Source: Asticcacaulis currens
GTDB lineage: Bacteria > Pseudomonadota > Alphaproteobacteria > Caulobacterales > Caulobacteraceae
Assembly (NCBI RefSeq): GCF_028550395.1
Contig: NZ_JAQQKW010000005.1
Span: forward strand, 284,360 to 348,359
DNA length: 64,000 bases
Direction: 5' to 3'
Each line of letters opens with the position of its first letter. Within the stretch, counting starts at the first letter, position 1. The notes below the pieces were generated by a model, which searched no databases, was not told the DNA's origin, and was given only the letters and a program-made list of their open reading frames with translations. The position numbers and the translations under genes were made by a program. Of this stretch, positions 28,227-36,528 are shown piece after piece.

Positions 28227-29093
28227 CCTTCGCTTCAGCCCGTGGATGACCGCCGCGACCGCCACGCGCATCCGCTCGGCCTGCGGGCTGAGGGTCAGGG
28301 ACGCCTCATCCATGTACAGCCCGCGGTTCAGCTCGATCTGCAACGCCTCCACCCCCTTGTGCGGCCGGGCGTAGCGTTCCAGCGTATAGCCCCCGGCAAA
28401 GGGATGGTTGTGCGCCACGCGGAAACCGTGCGCCTCAAACACCTGCCGCACAAAGGCCGTCAGATCCGCTGCACAGGCCTCACCGTGCAGGTCCCCCAGC
28501 ACAATGTCGGCCAGTCTGGCCGAAGACGCCGCGCCCGGCGCGCCCTTCAGCGTGCCCGACGGCATGGAGTGCCAGTCGATCAGCGTTACCCGTCCATGCG
28601 CCGATTTCGCCTCGGTCAGCACCTCGGTCAGGGCCCGGTGATAGGGGGTATGCACCGCCTCAAGCCGTTGCACCGCTTCGTCATAGGCGATCGGCTGAGC
28701 ATGAATCTCCCGCCCGCCCGACAGGCAGCGCGGAATGACGCCGTAACCCGAGCGCACGCGCAGCGACTGACTGAGCGCCCCTTTCGGCAGGGCACCGCGG
28801 ATCAGGCGCGGGTCTAGCTCCAGCGGATGACGGTTCACATCGACATAGGCGCGGCTATAATTGGCGCGGACGGCCCACACGCCTTCCAGCGCCTCAAACC
28901 CGACCAGCGCATCAACAAAGGCGTCTTCGGTCATGCGCAGGTGCGGCGCGTCATAGCGCGCGGCCGCCACAAAAGCCTCCGGCAGGTACGCCCCGGAATG
29001 CGGCAGGCCGAAGACCAGCCCGCTGCCGCTCACCGCCGGGCGGCGCACATCGACGGCAGGAACGGTCTGAGCTGGGGATGAACGGTCGGGCAT
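28224..29093 (-). CDS. N-formylglutamate amidohydrolase family protein
   Basis: A 289-residue protein of the N-formylglutamate deformylase (HutG/FGase) family, which hydrolyses N-formyl-L-glutamate, the last step of one histidine degradation route. Recognisable stretches are GLPHSGAYLP, VRANYSRAYVDVNRHPLELDPRLI, the DWHSMPSG zinc-site region and VAHNHPFAGGYTLERYARP. No other hut genes are near, so the true substrate may differ. The start MPDRSSPAQ is preferred over a longer frame. Its stop codon TAA coincides with the end of the composite hairpin element. Confidence 0.85.
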   Translation of the reverse strand: MPDRSSPAQTVPAVDVRRPAVSGSGLVFGLPHSGAYLPEAFVAAARYDAPHLRMTEDAFVDALVGFEALEGVWAVRANYSRAYVDVNRHPLELDPRLIRGALPKGALSQSLRVRSGYGVIPRCLSGGREIHAQPIAYDEAVQRLEAVHTPYHRALTEVLTEAKSAHGRVTLIDWHSMPSGTLKGAPGAASSARLADIVLGDLHGEACAADLTAFVRQVFEAHGFRVAHNHPFAGGYTLERYARPHKGVEALQIELNRGLYMDEASLTLSPQAERMRVAVAAVIHGLKRR

Positions 29094-29203
29094 TAAACCC
29101 GTGATAAGACAATTCTGCGCTGTCTTCACCCCTAATTTACACCTGAGCCCTAATCATCTACTCTCAGACGAAACGGGGCCCCTTTCCCACAGGACCGGGA
29201 TTA

Positions 29204-29560
29204 ATGACCAAGATTCTCCTCGCGGAAGACGAAAATTCCGTGCGCAGCTTCCTGACGCGCGCCCTTCAGCGCGCCGGCTATGATGTCGTGAGCTGCCCCG
29301 ATGGCGACAGCGCCATCGAAGCCCTCGATCAGGGGCCGTATGACCTGCTGCTGACCGACATTGTGATGCCCGGCGCCGATGGTATCGAAGTGGCCAAGGT
29401 CGCCTCGCAGCGCCAGCCGGGCCTCAAGATCATGTTCATCACCGGCTTTGCCGCCGTGGCGCTCAATGCGCAAAAGGCCTCCCCCGAAGCCAAGGTCCTC
29501 GAAAAGCCGGTGCATCTACGCGAAATCGTGACCGAAGTCGAGCGCCTGATCGCTGCCTGA
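29204..29560 (+). CDS. cpdR: CpdR-type single-domain response regulator
   Basis: A 118-residue protein consisting of one receiver domain. The acidic pocket is AEDE at residues 7-10, the phosphoacceptor is D52 in LLLTDIVMPG, the conserved Thr lies in FITGFA, and the Lys in LEKPVHL. The sequence TGFAAVALNAQ near the C-terminus and the size match CpdR. In Caulobacter, CpdR controls ClpXP-driven proteolysis and localisation at the pole through the CckA-ChpT phosphorelay. No output domain is present. A degenerate copy of its last 13 codons follows about 105 bases later. Confidence 0.9.
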   Translation: MTKILLAEDENSVRSFLTRALQRAGYDVVSCPDGDSAIEALDQGPYDLLLTDIVMPGADGIEVAKVASQRQPGLKIMFITGFAAVALNAQKASPEAKVLEKPVHLREIVTEVERLIAA

Positions 29561-29625
29561 CGGGCCAGTGCGGGCGGCCCGCGCAGGTTTTAAGTGGCGC
29601 TAACGCTTCGCTCCCTGAGCGCGGG

Positions 29626-29665
29626 CGAAATCGTCACCAAAGTCGAACGCCTGATCGCCGCCTGA
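29626..29665 (+). pseudogene. Remnant: duplicated 3' end of cpdR
   Basis: These 40 bases repeat 29521-29560, the last 13 codons of cpdR with the stop, 105 bases downstream. 36 of 40 positions match. Three of the four changes are silent (third codon positions) and one changes Glu to Lys. The reading EIVTKVERLIAA-stop is thus kept. Upstream of it the sequence no longer resembles cpdR. This suggests the tail of a second cpdR copy, most of which was lost. Confidence 0.7.
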
Positions 29666-29691
29666 GGGGTTAGGTTACGCGGTCTATATTA

Positions 29692-29786
29692 TACCTCCCC
29701 ACCTCTGGTAGGGAGAGTGACCGCACGAACCGCCAAAGGCGGTGATCAGACCGCCGATGCGGATGCGGTGGTGGGGGCTCTTTCAG
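29692..29786. repeat. Palindromic CCTCCCC-family intergenic repeat (copy 6)
   Basis: CCTCCCCACCTCTGGTAGGGAGAG, then ACCGCCAAAGGCGGT and a TGCGGTGGTGGGGGC tail, between the cpdR region and the tRNA. The modules match the other copies. Confidence 0.65.
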
Positions 29787-29905
29787 CCCACGCCGCCCTT
29801 TCGCACACTTTCCACATTTTTGATCGCAAAAGCCCTTGCCACCGCCATTTTCGGCGGCTATACACCCGCTCCTCGCACCGGCACAGCGTTGCCGAACACA
29901 ATTGT

Positions 29906-29980
<75 letters not shown>

Positions 29981-30324
29981 TTTCCTTCATTTTTCCAAAA
30001 CATCGAAAATGTTTTTCGGTTTGAGCTCAAAGGCTTCGCCTTTGGTGCCGCGTAGGCTGCGCTCCCGCTTGGTCGCTGGTCGCTTCGCGCCTTTTCCACA
30101 TACGCTTATGGGCCCGCCACAATCCTAGGCACTGTGTGTCAGGCGCACGCCGCTTCGCCCGTGTAACCTTTTCCCCGCCCCTTTCGTACTCGCCTTGGCG
30201 CGCCGCGCCCAACGCCTGCTGCCACAAACAGGTCAGCCGTAGGCGCAGTCTGACGCCGCGAATTTAAAACTTACATTCGACACCGATATAGTCAGCGGCA
30301 CCGTGCGCAACGGGGGAGATTGAG
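29981..30324. other. Gene-free region upstream of the EgtB-EgtD gene
   Basis: About 345 bases between tRNA-Val and the fused egt gene. I see GC-rich stretches with short inverted repeats but no credible gene and no clear operator. The ribosome site GGGGGAGA lies just before the egt start. Confidence 0.4.
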
Positions 30325-32472
30325 ATGGACGGCCACAGCCACCCGACCACGGGACGCCCGCTTTGTACTGACGCTTCGCAGAGCCCCTGCGACCGGCGTT
30401 ACTCTGAGGTGCGGGCCGCGACCTTGCGTCTTGCTGCGCCCCTGTCGGCGGAGGACATGGTCGTGCAGTCCATGCCCGACGCCAGCCCGGCCAAGTGGCA
30501 TCTGGCGCACACCACCTGGTTCTTTGAGACGTTTCTGCTCAGTCTCCGCCCCGGCTATGCGCCGTTCGATCCGCACTACGGCTATCTGTTCAACTCCTAT
30601 TACGAAGCCAAGGGGGCGCGTCAGCCGCGCGCCCAGCGCGGTGTCCTCACCCGACCGACCCTGAGCGATATCCTGGCCTATCGTCAGCACGTGGATCATC
30701 ATATGCGCGACCTGATCGCCGCCGGGCTCGATGCCGAGAGCGAGGCCCTGCTGGCGCTCGGTCTGGCGCACGAGGAGCAGCATCAGGAACTGCTGCTGAT
30801 GGACATTTTGCACCTGTTCAGCCTGTCGCCGATGGCCCCGGCCTATGATCCCGCCTTTGTTGCCGACGCCCCGGCGGGCGAGGCCCGGTTTATCTCTTGC
30901 GCCGGGGGGCTGGTCGAGATCGGCGCGACCGGCGACGGGTTTGCCTTCGATAATGAGCGGCCGCGCCATAAGGTCTGGCTGGAGCCCTATCAGATCGCCG
31001 ATCGGCTGGTGCGCAATGGCGACTGGCTGGCCTTTATGCACGACGGCGGCTATGCGCGGCCGGAGCTGTGGCTGTCCGATGGCTGGGCCCGCGTGCAGGC
31101 CGAGGGCTGGCGCGCCCCCCTTTACTGGCGGCCGGACGGCGAGCAGTGGCAAGACTTCAGCCTGCGCGGCCTGCACCCGGTCAATCCGGACGCCCCCGTC
31201 ACGCACATCAGCTTCTACGAGGCCGATGCTTTTGCCCGCTGGGCCGGAGCGCGTCTGCCGACCGAGGCCGAATGGGAGGCCGCCGCGCGTCAAGGCCTTT
31301 TGCAGCAGGTGGATGACGTCGCCTGGCAATGGACGGCCAGCGCCTATCTCGGCTATCCGGGCTTTCGTCCGGGCGCGGGTGCCGTCGGCGAATATAATGG
31401 CAAGTTCATGAGCGGGCAGATGAGCCTGCGCGGCGGCAGCGCCTTTACGCCTGGCGGTCATGCGCGCGCCACCTATCGCAACTTCTTCGCGCCGGAAAAG
31501 CGCTGGGTGCGCGCGGGTCTGCGTCTGGCGCGCGATCAGACCGCCGCAGAGAGCCGCGATGAGGGCTTCGCGGCCGATGTGATCGCCGGTCTGTCGGCAC
31601 AGCCCAAATCCCTTTCGCCCAAGTATTTTTACGATGCGGCAGGCTCCGAGTTGTTTGAGGCCATCTGCCGCACGCCGGAATATTACCCGACGCGCACCGA
31701 AACGCGCCTGTTGCACGACATTGCCGATGCGCTGGTGGCGGGCTGGACCGCCGAAACCGTGCTGGTCGAATTTGGCAGCGGGGCCAGCGACAAGACGCGG
31801 ACTCTGCTCGATGCCTGCCCGGCCCTGCGCACCTATGTGCCCATCGACATTAGCCCGGACGCCTTGCACGCGGCGACGGCGCGGCTGCAAAGCACCTATC
31901 CGCATCTGAATGTCGTGCCGCTGTTGGGTGATTTCACGCAGGCCCTGCCCCGGCCCGACGCCCTTGAAAACAGGCCGTGCGTCGGCTTCTTCCCCGGCTC
32001 GACCATCGGCAACTTCAGCCCGGACGAAGCGCGCGAGCTGCTGCGGGCCTTCCGGCACCTGCTGGGGGCAGGGGCGCAACTGATCGTCGGTGCCGATATG
32101 GTCAAGGACGCAGCCACGCTGCACGCCGCCTATGATGATGCCGAAGGCGTGACGGCGGCCTTCAACAAAAACCTGCTGGTGCGGATGAACCGCGAATTGC
32201 AGGGGGATTTCGACCTTGACGCCTTCGCGCATCTGGCCCTGTGGAACGCTGAGCGCGCCCGGATTGAAATGCATCTGGTCAGCCGCCGCGATCAGCGCGT
32301 GGCCGTCGCCGGGCAGAGTTTCACGTTTGCGGCGGGCGAACGTCTGCATACGGAAAATGCTCATAAGTTCACGCCGGACAGCTTCGCCGCCCTGTGCCAT
32401 GACGCCGGATGGACGGTCGCGCATCAGTGGATCAGCCCGGCTCCGGCCTTCGGCCTTTTCGTACTGTCCTGA
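30325..32472 (+). CDS. Fused ergothioneine biosynthesis protein EgtB-EgtD
   Basis: One 715-residue protein joins two ergothioneine enzymes. Residues about 25-405 are EgtB, the iron sulfoxide synthase: a DinB-like domain with iron ligands H62 (WHLAHTTWFFE), H149 and H153 (HEEQHQE), then a sulfatase-modifying-factor-like domain with RLPTEAEWEAAAR, LRGGSAF and YRNFFAPEKRW. Residues about 413-715 are EgtD, the SAM-dependent histidine trimethylase, with SPKYFYDAAGSELFEAI, EFGSGASDKTRTLL and FPGSTIGNFSPDEA. The reading frame is continuous, so fusion is real. The ATG at 30325 follows GGGGGAG. No egtC or egtE is near. Confidence 0.95.
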   Translation: MDGHSHPTTGRPLCTDASQSPCDRRYSEVRAATLRLAAPLSAEDMVVQSMPDASPAKWHLAHTTWFFETFLLSLRPGYAPFDPHYGYLFNSYYEAKGARQPRAQRGVLTRPTLSDILAYRQHVDHHMRDLIAAGLDAESEALLALGLAHEEQHQELLLMDILHLFSLSPMAPAYDPAFVADAPAGEARFISCAGGLVEIGATGDGFAFDNERPRHKVWLEPYQIADRLVRNGDWLAFMHDGGYARPELWLSDGWARVQAEGWRAPLYWRPDGEQWQDFSLRGLHPVNPDAPVTHISFYEADAFARWAGARLPTEAEWEAAARQGLLQQVDDVAWQWTASAYLGYPGFRPGAGAVGEYNGKFMSGQMSLRGGSAFTPGGHARATYRNFFAPEKRWVRAGLRLARDQTAAESRDEGFAADVIAGLSAQPKSLSPKYFYDAAGSELFEAICRTPEYYPTRTETRLLHDIADALVAGWTAETVLVEFGSGASDKTRTLLDACPALRTYVPIDISPDALHAATARLQSTYPHLNVVPLLGDFTQALPRPDALENRPCVGFFPGSTIGNFSPDEARELLRAFRHLLGAGAQLIVGADMVKDAATLHAAYDDAEGVTAAFNKNLLVRMNRELQGDFDLDAFAHLALWNAERARIEMHLVSRRDQRVAVAGQSFTFAAGERLHTENAHKFTPDSFAALCHDAGWTVAHQWISPAPAFGLFVLS

Positions 32473-32583
32473 GCCGCCCGCCGGGCCAGGCCAGATATTT
32501 ACGCAGCGGCACTTGAGCTTTGGCCTCAGGCGGCCTACACAGATAATTGCCCCGTACACGGACATTTATCAGGACCACTCCGC

Positions 32584-33027
32584 TTGGATCAGCACACGCC
32601 GCCCGCGACTCAGTTTGGGGCCCTCCCCTTTCGTGAGACGCGCGGGGGCGAGGTCGAGTTTCTGCTGATCACCTCACGCGGCAGCGGGCAGTGGATCATC
32701 CCCAAGGGCAAGCCGATTCCCGACCTGACACCACAGGAAACGGCGGCGCGCGAAGCCTTTGAGGAGGCCGGTATTCTGGGTGAGGTCGATCCGCACCCCA
32801 TCGGACGCTTTGCCTATGTGAAGGATCAGGGTCAGCCCACGGCACAGTTCATCCCGGCGGTTGAGGTGTTTGCCTTGCGGGTGACGCAGCAACTGACGCT
32901 GTGGCCGGAAATGGGTCAGCGCAGCATGGTGTGGCTGACGCCGGAACAGGCCCTGCACGCCATCGAAATCGAATCCTTGCGCAAGATTGTGCGGCGGTTC
33001 GCCAACCGCTTTCCCAAGGCACGCTGA
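32584..33027 (+). CDS. NUDIX hydrolase
   Basis: A 147-residue NUDIX-fold protein that should hydrolyse a nucleoside diphosphate-linked substrate. The box reads PKGKPIPDLTPQETAAREAFEEAGI: the RExxEExG core (REAFEEAG) is intact, with the extended spacing seen in the alphaproteobacterial DIPP-like group of small NUDIX proteins. No signal peptide. The start is a TTG, preceded by AGGA at a distance of about 11 bases; no ATG lies near. It is transcribed in the same direction as egtBD but 111 bases later. Confidence 0.88.
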   Translation: MDQHTPPATQFGALPFRETRGGEVEFLLITSRGSGQWIIPKGKPIPDLTPQETAAREAFEEAGILGEVDPHPIGRFAYVKDQGQPTAQFIPAVEVFALRVTQQLTLWPEMGQRSMVWLTPEQALHAIEIESLRKIVRRFANRFPKAR

Positions 33028-33032
33028 CCCCC

Positions 33033-34358
33033 TTACTGCGGCATATCCGTCAGCAGGATCAGGTCGGACGGTTCCGGAATGCGCTGTTGCGGCAGGTCAC
33101 GATGGGGCGGCAGGGCCTGCCAGACCAGCGTATAGACGCGCCCGTCCGGGCCGGTCGTTTGCGCGGTCTGAACGCGGGTGACATCCGTGCCCCCGAGGCG
33201 CGCCGCCGCACGGGCATTGAGGCTTTCGACCTGGCGTTCCGCGATCGGCGTCAGGGTGCGGGCATCGACGACAAATTCCAGCGCCTGACCCAATCGCGTC
33301 ACCGGCACGATCAACTGACCGGCGGGACCGGGCCGCGCCCCTTCGACGAATAATTCACTGTTGAGCGACCCGCCGCCTTTGAAGTCCCAGCGGTAGTCGG
33401 TCCAGGCACTTATCTGTTGGCGGTTCCACTTCTTGCCTTCACGGCGCGCCAGCCAGATCTGCGTGTTCCCGGCGGCGTCGTATTTGTGGTAGGTGATGGT
33501 CACGCGCTTATCGGCATCGAAGCCAATGACCGTGTTGTTGTTGATCATGCCGCCTTTGACAGGCACCGGATCGACGATTTCGGCGTCCTTCAGCCGGATC
33601 GGCAGCGGGAGCGGCGCGCCGTCGGCCTTTTCCCAGTGGATCAGGTCGCGGCTGCGCGCATAGGACAGCTCGTGATTGGTTTCGGCCATCGGACTGTCGC
33701 GCCACACCCAGGTGATGTGAAACCATCCGTCCGGCCCCGCTACCGGCCCGACGAAATAGGCGTTGCGCTGCCCCTCGCCATCGACCAGCGGGGCCGAGGT
33801 CAGAGCCGACCAGCACCAGGCGGCCTCGTCATAGACCGTATAGACTTCGTTGCCGCGCCCGCTGGAGCCATCGCGGTACTTATAGACCAGCCGCCCTTCG
33901 GCATTGTGCAGAAAGACTGGATAGGTCATCTGCGACTCCCGCGCGGCATCGACCATCACCGGCACCCGCTTCAGCGTGCGGACATCGCCCGACGCATCGC
34001 TGCGGAAATAGGTCAGCGGATCGACGTGCATATTGCCCGCCACGTGCAGGGCACCCGACCGGTCAAGCGCCATGGCGACAGAATTATGGCTGTCCCAGCC
34101 GAGCCAGGTATCGACCTTGTGATAGATCCAGTGCGCCGCATTGTTCAGCGGGCGCTGCGCCACCGTCAGTTGCCGGTTGGCATCGTAATAGGCGACATAG
34201 AGATGCGTCTTTGACACCGCCATGGCAAAGCGCACGCTGTGGCCCGCCCACACGCGGTCAATGGCTTCGGGGGGATTTGTGGTCTGCGCCGTTGCCGCGG
34301 TGAGGAGGCTCAGGCCGACAAGCCCCATGCTCAGCGCCCGGATAACGGCTCTGCGCAT
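33033..34358 (-). CDS. Exported BNR-repeat glycan enzyme (BNR_4 superfamily)
   Basis: A 441-residue protein with a signal peptide (VIRALSMGLVGLSLLTAATAQ) followed by a seven-bladed propeller-like region. Recognisable family segments are HSVRFAMAVSKTHLYVAYYD, GWDSHNSVAMALDRSGALHVAGNMHVDPLTYFRS, and WRDSPMAETNHELSYARSRDLIHWE. This matches the BNR_4 superfamily, whose members include ulvan and rhamnoglucuronan lyases and alpha-L-rhamnosidases (PL24, PL25, PL42, GH145). The His-rich NSVAM..HVAGNMH site is typical. Exact activity cannot be told. It ends four bases from the Rrf2 gene. Confidence 0.72.
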   Translation of the reverse strand: MRRAVIRALSMGLVGLSLLTAATAQTTNPPEAIDRVWAGHSVRFAMAVSKTHLYVAYYDANRQLTVAQRPLNNAAHWIYHKVDTWLGWDSHNSVAMALDRSGALHVAGNMHVDPLTYFRSDASGDVRTLKRVPVMVDAARESQMTYPVFLHNAEGRLVYKYRDGSSGRGNEVYTVYDEAAWCWSALTSAPLVDGEGQRNAYFVGPVAGPDGWFHITWVWRDSPMAETNHELSYARSRDLIHWEKADGAPLPLPIRLKDAEIVDPVPVKGGMINNNTVIGFDADKRVTITYHKYDAAGNTQIWLARREGKKWNRQQISAWTDYRWDFKGGGSLNSELFVEGARPGPAGQLIVPVTRLGQALEFVVDARTLTPIAERQVESLNARAAARLGGTDVTRVQTAQTTGPDGRVYTLVWQALPPHRDLPQQRIPEPSDLILLTDMPQ

Positions 34359-34361
34359 GGC

Positions 34362-34778
34362 TCAGGCCCGCGGCAGCGGATCGGCGAGGGTGGAGCTTTC
34401 CAGCACACGCGCCATGGCGTCGCGCGCCGCCAGCAGGACCAGACGCAACTGACAATCATCCGGGGTCGGACAATCTTCACAGCGGGCATAGGCGGTGCGC
34501 GAGGCGCAGGGCGTCAGGGCCAGAGGCCCGTCGATCAGGCGAATCAGGTCGGCCATGCTGATCATGTCCGACGGTCGCGCCAGCATGTAGCCGCCCGAAC
34601 GGCCGCGCTTTGACATCAGGAAGCCTTCGCGGCGCAGTTCGAGCAGTATGCCTTCGAGAAAGTGCAACGGGGCCTTGATCCGTTCGGCCAGTTCGCCCGC
34701 CTGAACCGTCTGACCGGCAGGGATACGGGCCATTTCCTGCATGGCGCGAATGGCGTATTTGGCACGCTGAGACAACAT
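34362..34778 (-). CDS. Rrf2 family transcriptional regulator
   Basis: A 138-residue winged-helix regulator. The DNA-binding helix region AGELAERIKAPLHFLEGILLELRREGFLMSKRGRSGGYMLARP is typical of Rrf2. A Cys cluster, CASRTAYARCEDCPTPDDC, lies at about residues 92-110 in the C-terminal half, where IscR and NsrR bind an Fe-S cluster. The four cysteines make cluster or thiol sensing plausible, but the spacing differs from IscR. It lies upstream of the BNR gene with 3 bases between, so cotranscription is likely although a functional link is unclear. Confidence 0.85.
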   Translation of the reverse strand: MLSQRAKYAIRAMQEMARIPAGQTVQAGELAERIKAPLHFLEGILLELRREGFLMSKRGRSGGYMLARPSDMISMADLIRLIDGPLALTPCASRTAYARCEDCPTPDDCQLRLVLLAARDAMARVLESSTLADPLPRA

Positions 34779-34860
34779 GGCGGCGGGGTAACCTGTATTT
34801 TTATGTTTCGTATCGGCGTCTTAGCACGAACCCGGTTACGAAAGCCATAAGTCCGAAACC

Positions 34861-36042
34861 CTATCTGGGCCCGGCGCGCTCTTCGGCGGCAAAGTCATAG
34901 ACGCGGATGCCGTCCTTTTCCGGCGGGGGTTCGCGCCACACGCGGCGCTTCATGGCGCGTTCGGCATCCACCCGCCCCGACGCCCAGTGCTCGTTCATGG
35001 TCAGGCGTGAAAACTCATAGTCTTTGGATTGGCCGTGATCGCCCGCCCCGGAATTGATCAGATGGACCAGCGAGACGCGAAAATGCGCCGCCCTGGCGTA
35101 GCAGGCGGCCACGGACGGCTCGGCCTGCACCTCCGGCGGCAGTCTTTCGTACATGTGCCGGATCGACTGACGCAGGCGATAGCGCTCCAGAAAGGCATCG
35201 GTATTGAGGCGCGTGCGGCTGGAATAGGTGATATCCTTGACGCGGCCATAGACCTCATCCAGCGTTTTGGGCACCTCACCGCGCGACGAAAACAGGTCCA
35301 TCTGAAAAACCAGCGTGTCGCCATCCAGCCCCGCCGGCGCTTCGTGCAGCACATAGGTCAGGGGCGTGTTGGAGACGACACCGCCATCCCAGTAGGCTTC
35401 GCCGTCAATGGTCACCGCCGGAAAGCCGGGCGGCAGAGCCCCCGACGCCATGATGTGTTCCGGCGTGATCGGTGTCAGATGGCTGTCGAAATAGACCGAA
35501 TTGCCCGTGCGCACATTGACCGCCCCGACACTGAGGCGCACCTCCCCCCCGTTCAGCCGGTCAAAATCGACGTGCTGCAACAGGGTGTCACGCAAGGGCG
35601 ACACGTCGTAAAAGCTGGTTTCCGACGGCAGGGCCCACGGCGCGAAAAAGGGCGTCAGGGCGGCGGGACGGAAGAAGCCGGGCACGCCGTTCAGCGCGCT
35701 CATATAGCCGCTCCATTGCCGAAAAGCGCTTTTCAGCCACGGATTATAGCCGCTCAGCGTGTCCGCCGGGCTCTCAGAGGTGATCTGCGCCCAGAAGGAC
35801 CGCAGCTTTTCGACGCGATTGTCCGGCGCATTGCCGGCGATAATGGCGGCATTGATGGCACCGATTGAGACCCCGGCCACCCAGTTGGGCCGGACCCCGC
35901 CGGCGTGCAGCACCTCATAGGCCCCGCCCTGATAGGAACCGAGCGCCCCGCCCCCCTGAAGCACCAGTACCGTCTGATCATAGGCCGCGCCGGGATTGGT
36001 AACGGCTTCGGCGGCGGCAAAATCGTGACGGCTTTGATCCAT
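34861..36042 (-). CDS. Patatin-like phospholipase family protein
   Basis: A 393-residue cytoplasmic or peripheral lipase. The oxyanion loop is VLQGGGALGSYQGGAY, the nucleophile is S59 in GVSIGAINAA, and the catalytic partner is D219 in YWDGGVVSNTPL. A C-terminal DUF3734-like region follows with FLERYRLRQSIRHMYERL and the acidic tail. No signal peptide is seen. Members of this type hydrolyse phospholipid or neutral lipid esters and are often near poly-hydroxybutyrate genes; none is visible here. It is monocistronic as far as I can see. Confidence 0.9.
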   Translation of the reverse strand: MDQSRHDFAAAEAVTNPGAAYDQTVLVLQGGGALGSYQGGAYEVLHAGGVRPNWVAGVSIGAINAAIIAGNAPDNRVEKLRSFWAQITSESPADTLSGYNPWLKSAFRQWSGYMSALNGVPGFFRPAALTPFFAPWALPSETSFYDVSPLRDTLLQHVDFDRLNGGEVRLSVGAVNVRTGNSVYFDSHLTPITPEHIMASGALPPGFPAVTIDGEAYWDGGVVSNTPLTYVLHEAPAGLDGDTLVFQMDLFSSRGEVPKTLDEVYGRVKDITYSSRTRLNTDAFLERYRLRQSIRHMYERLPPEVQAEPSVAACYARAAHFRVSLVHLINSGAGDHGQSKDYEFSRLTMNEHWASGRVDAERAMKRRVWREPPPEKDGIRVYDFAAEERAGPR

Positions 36043-36167
36043 AAGAGGCAGCTCCGGACGCTTACTATGACTTTATGTACCGGAATCCGGCCCCGCGCAT
36101 CATTTTTACGGCACTTCACACAAATCTGAAGGTCTCAGGCCGGGCCCCGGCGCAGAGTCGTGCCGTG

Positions 36168-36294
36168 TAATACCAAGGGTCATTGAAAATGACTCTTGGT
36201 ATACTTTTCGAGAATTTTTCATGTCATTGACACATATGAGAAATTCTCGAGTTTCAACGGCCGGAGGCGGTCTGCCTCTTCGGCCGTTGGTATA
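36168..36294. repeat. Composite three-hairpin element, copy 2 (opposite orientation to copy 1)
   Basis: Hairpin C at 36173-36199 (CCAAGGGTCAT / ATGACTCTTGG), hairpin B at 36209-36249 (CGAGAATTTTTCAT / ATGAGAAATTCTCG) and hairpin A at 36255-36289 (GGCCGGAGGC / GCCTCTTCGGCC). Read on the minus strand the order is A-B-C, as in copy 1. The spacers and the loop of hairpin B (ATGTGTCAATGAC on the minus strand) are conserved; the paired arm interiors are not, yet they still pair. Confidence 0.85.
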
Positions 36295-36459
36295 AACCGT
36301 GCAGCCTTTGGCAAGGCATCACGGGCGCGTGGCGAAAACGAGGCGATTTAAGGCTTTGGTTAAGCCTTAAGGTTAATCTGCGCCTACGGCCCCCCTGTTT
36401 TTTGGGCGCGAATTTCGGTCAGATTGAATCGAAATTCCGCTCTAACCTTTTGTTTTGTC

Positions 36460-36509
36460 GCGCATTTGATTCCGAAAGCCGTTGCACACTTTTCGGAATG
36501 CGCTCTAAG
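36460..36509. repeat. Dispersed palindrome CCGAAAG...CTTTTCGG (copy 2)
   Basis: The pattern CGCATTTGATTCCGAAAGCCG, then TTGCACACTTTTCGGAATGCG, is the alphaproteobacterial dispersed palindrome, with arms CCGAAA/TTTTCGG and outer arms CGCATTTG / ATGCG. It matches the copy at 51641-51683 closely, including CGCATTTGA, CCGAAA, and CACACTTTTCGG. Confidence 0.7.
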
Positions 36510-36528
36510 CCCGCAAAGGATAGCCTTC

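Larger units (their letters stand above)
29561..29905. other. Intergenic region with a cpdR 3'-end duplication and a repeat
   Basis: About 345 bases with no complete gene. It contains the cpdR tail duplication (29626-29665), a CCTCCCC repeat cluster (29692-29786) and, at its end, the tRNA-Val promoter area. A short plus-strand open frame overlapping the repeat is not credible. Confidence 0.55.
36043..36528. other. Intergenic region with composite hairpin element and palindromic repeat
   Basis: About 485 bases between the patatin and outer-membrane protein genes. It holds the second composite three-hairpin element (36168-36294), a TTAAGG/CCTTAA-rich stretch at 36348-36376, and a CCGAAA...TTTTCGG repeat (36460-36509). 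No credible gene. The ribosome site AAGGAT precedes the start at 36529. Confidence 0.55.

Noticed and set aside
30292..32565. 757-codon open frame antisense to the fused EgtB-EgtD gene
   Set aside because: The translated product has no recognisable domain and is opposite a gene with intact catalytic motifs.
36348..36376. CtrA binding sites (TTAA-N7-TTAA)
   Set aside because: Several TTAA words occur, but the spacings are 8 or 9 bases, not 7.
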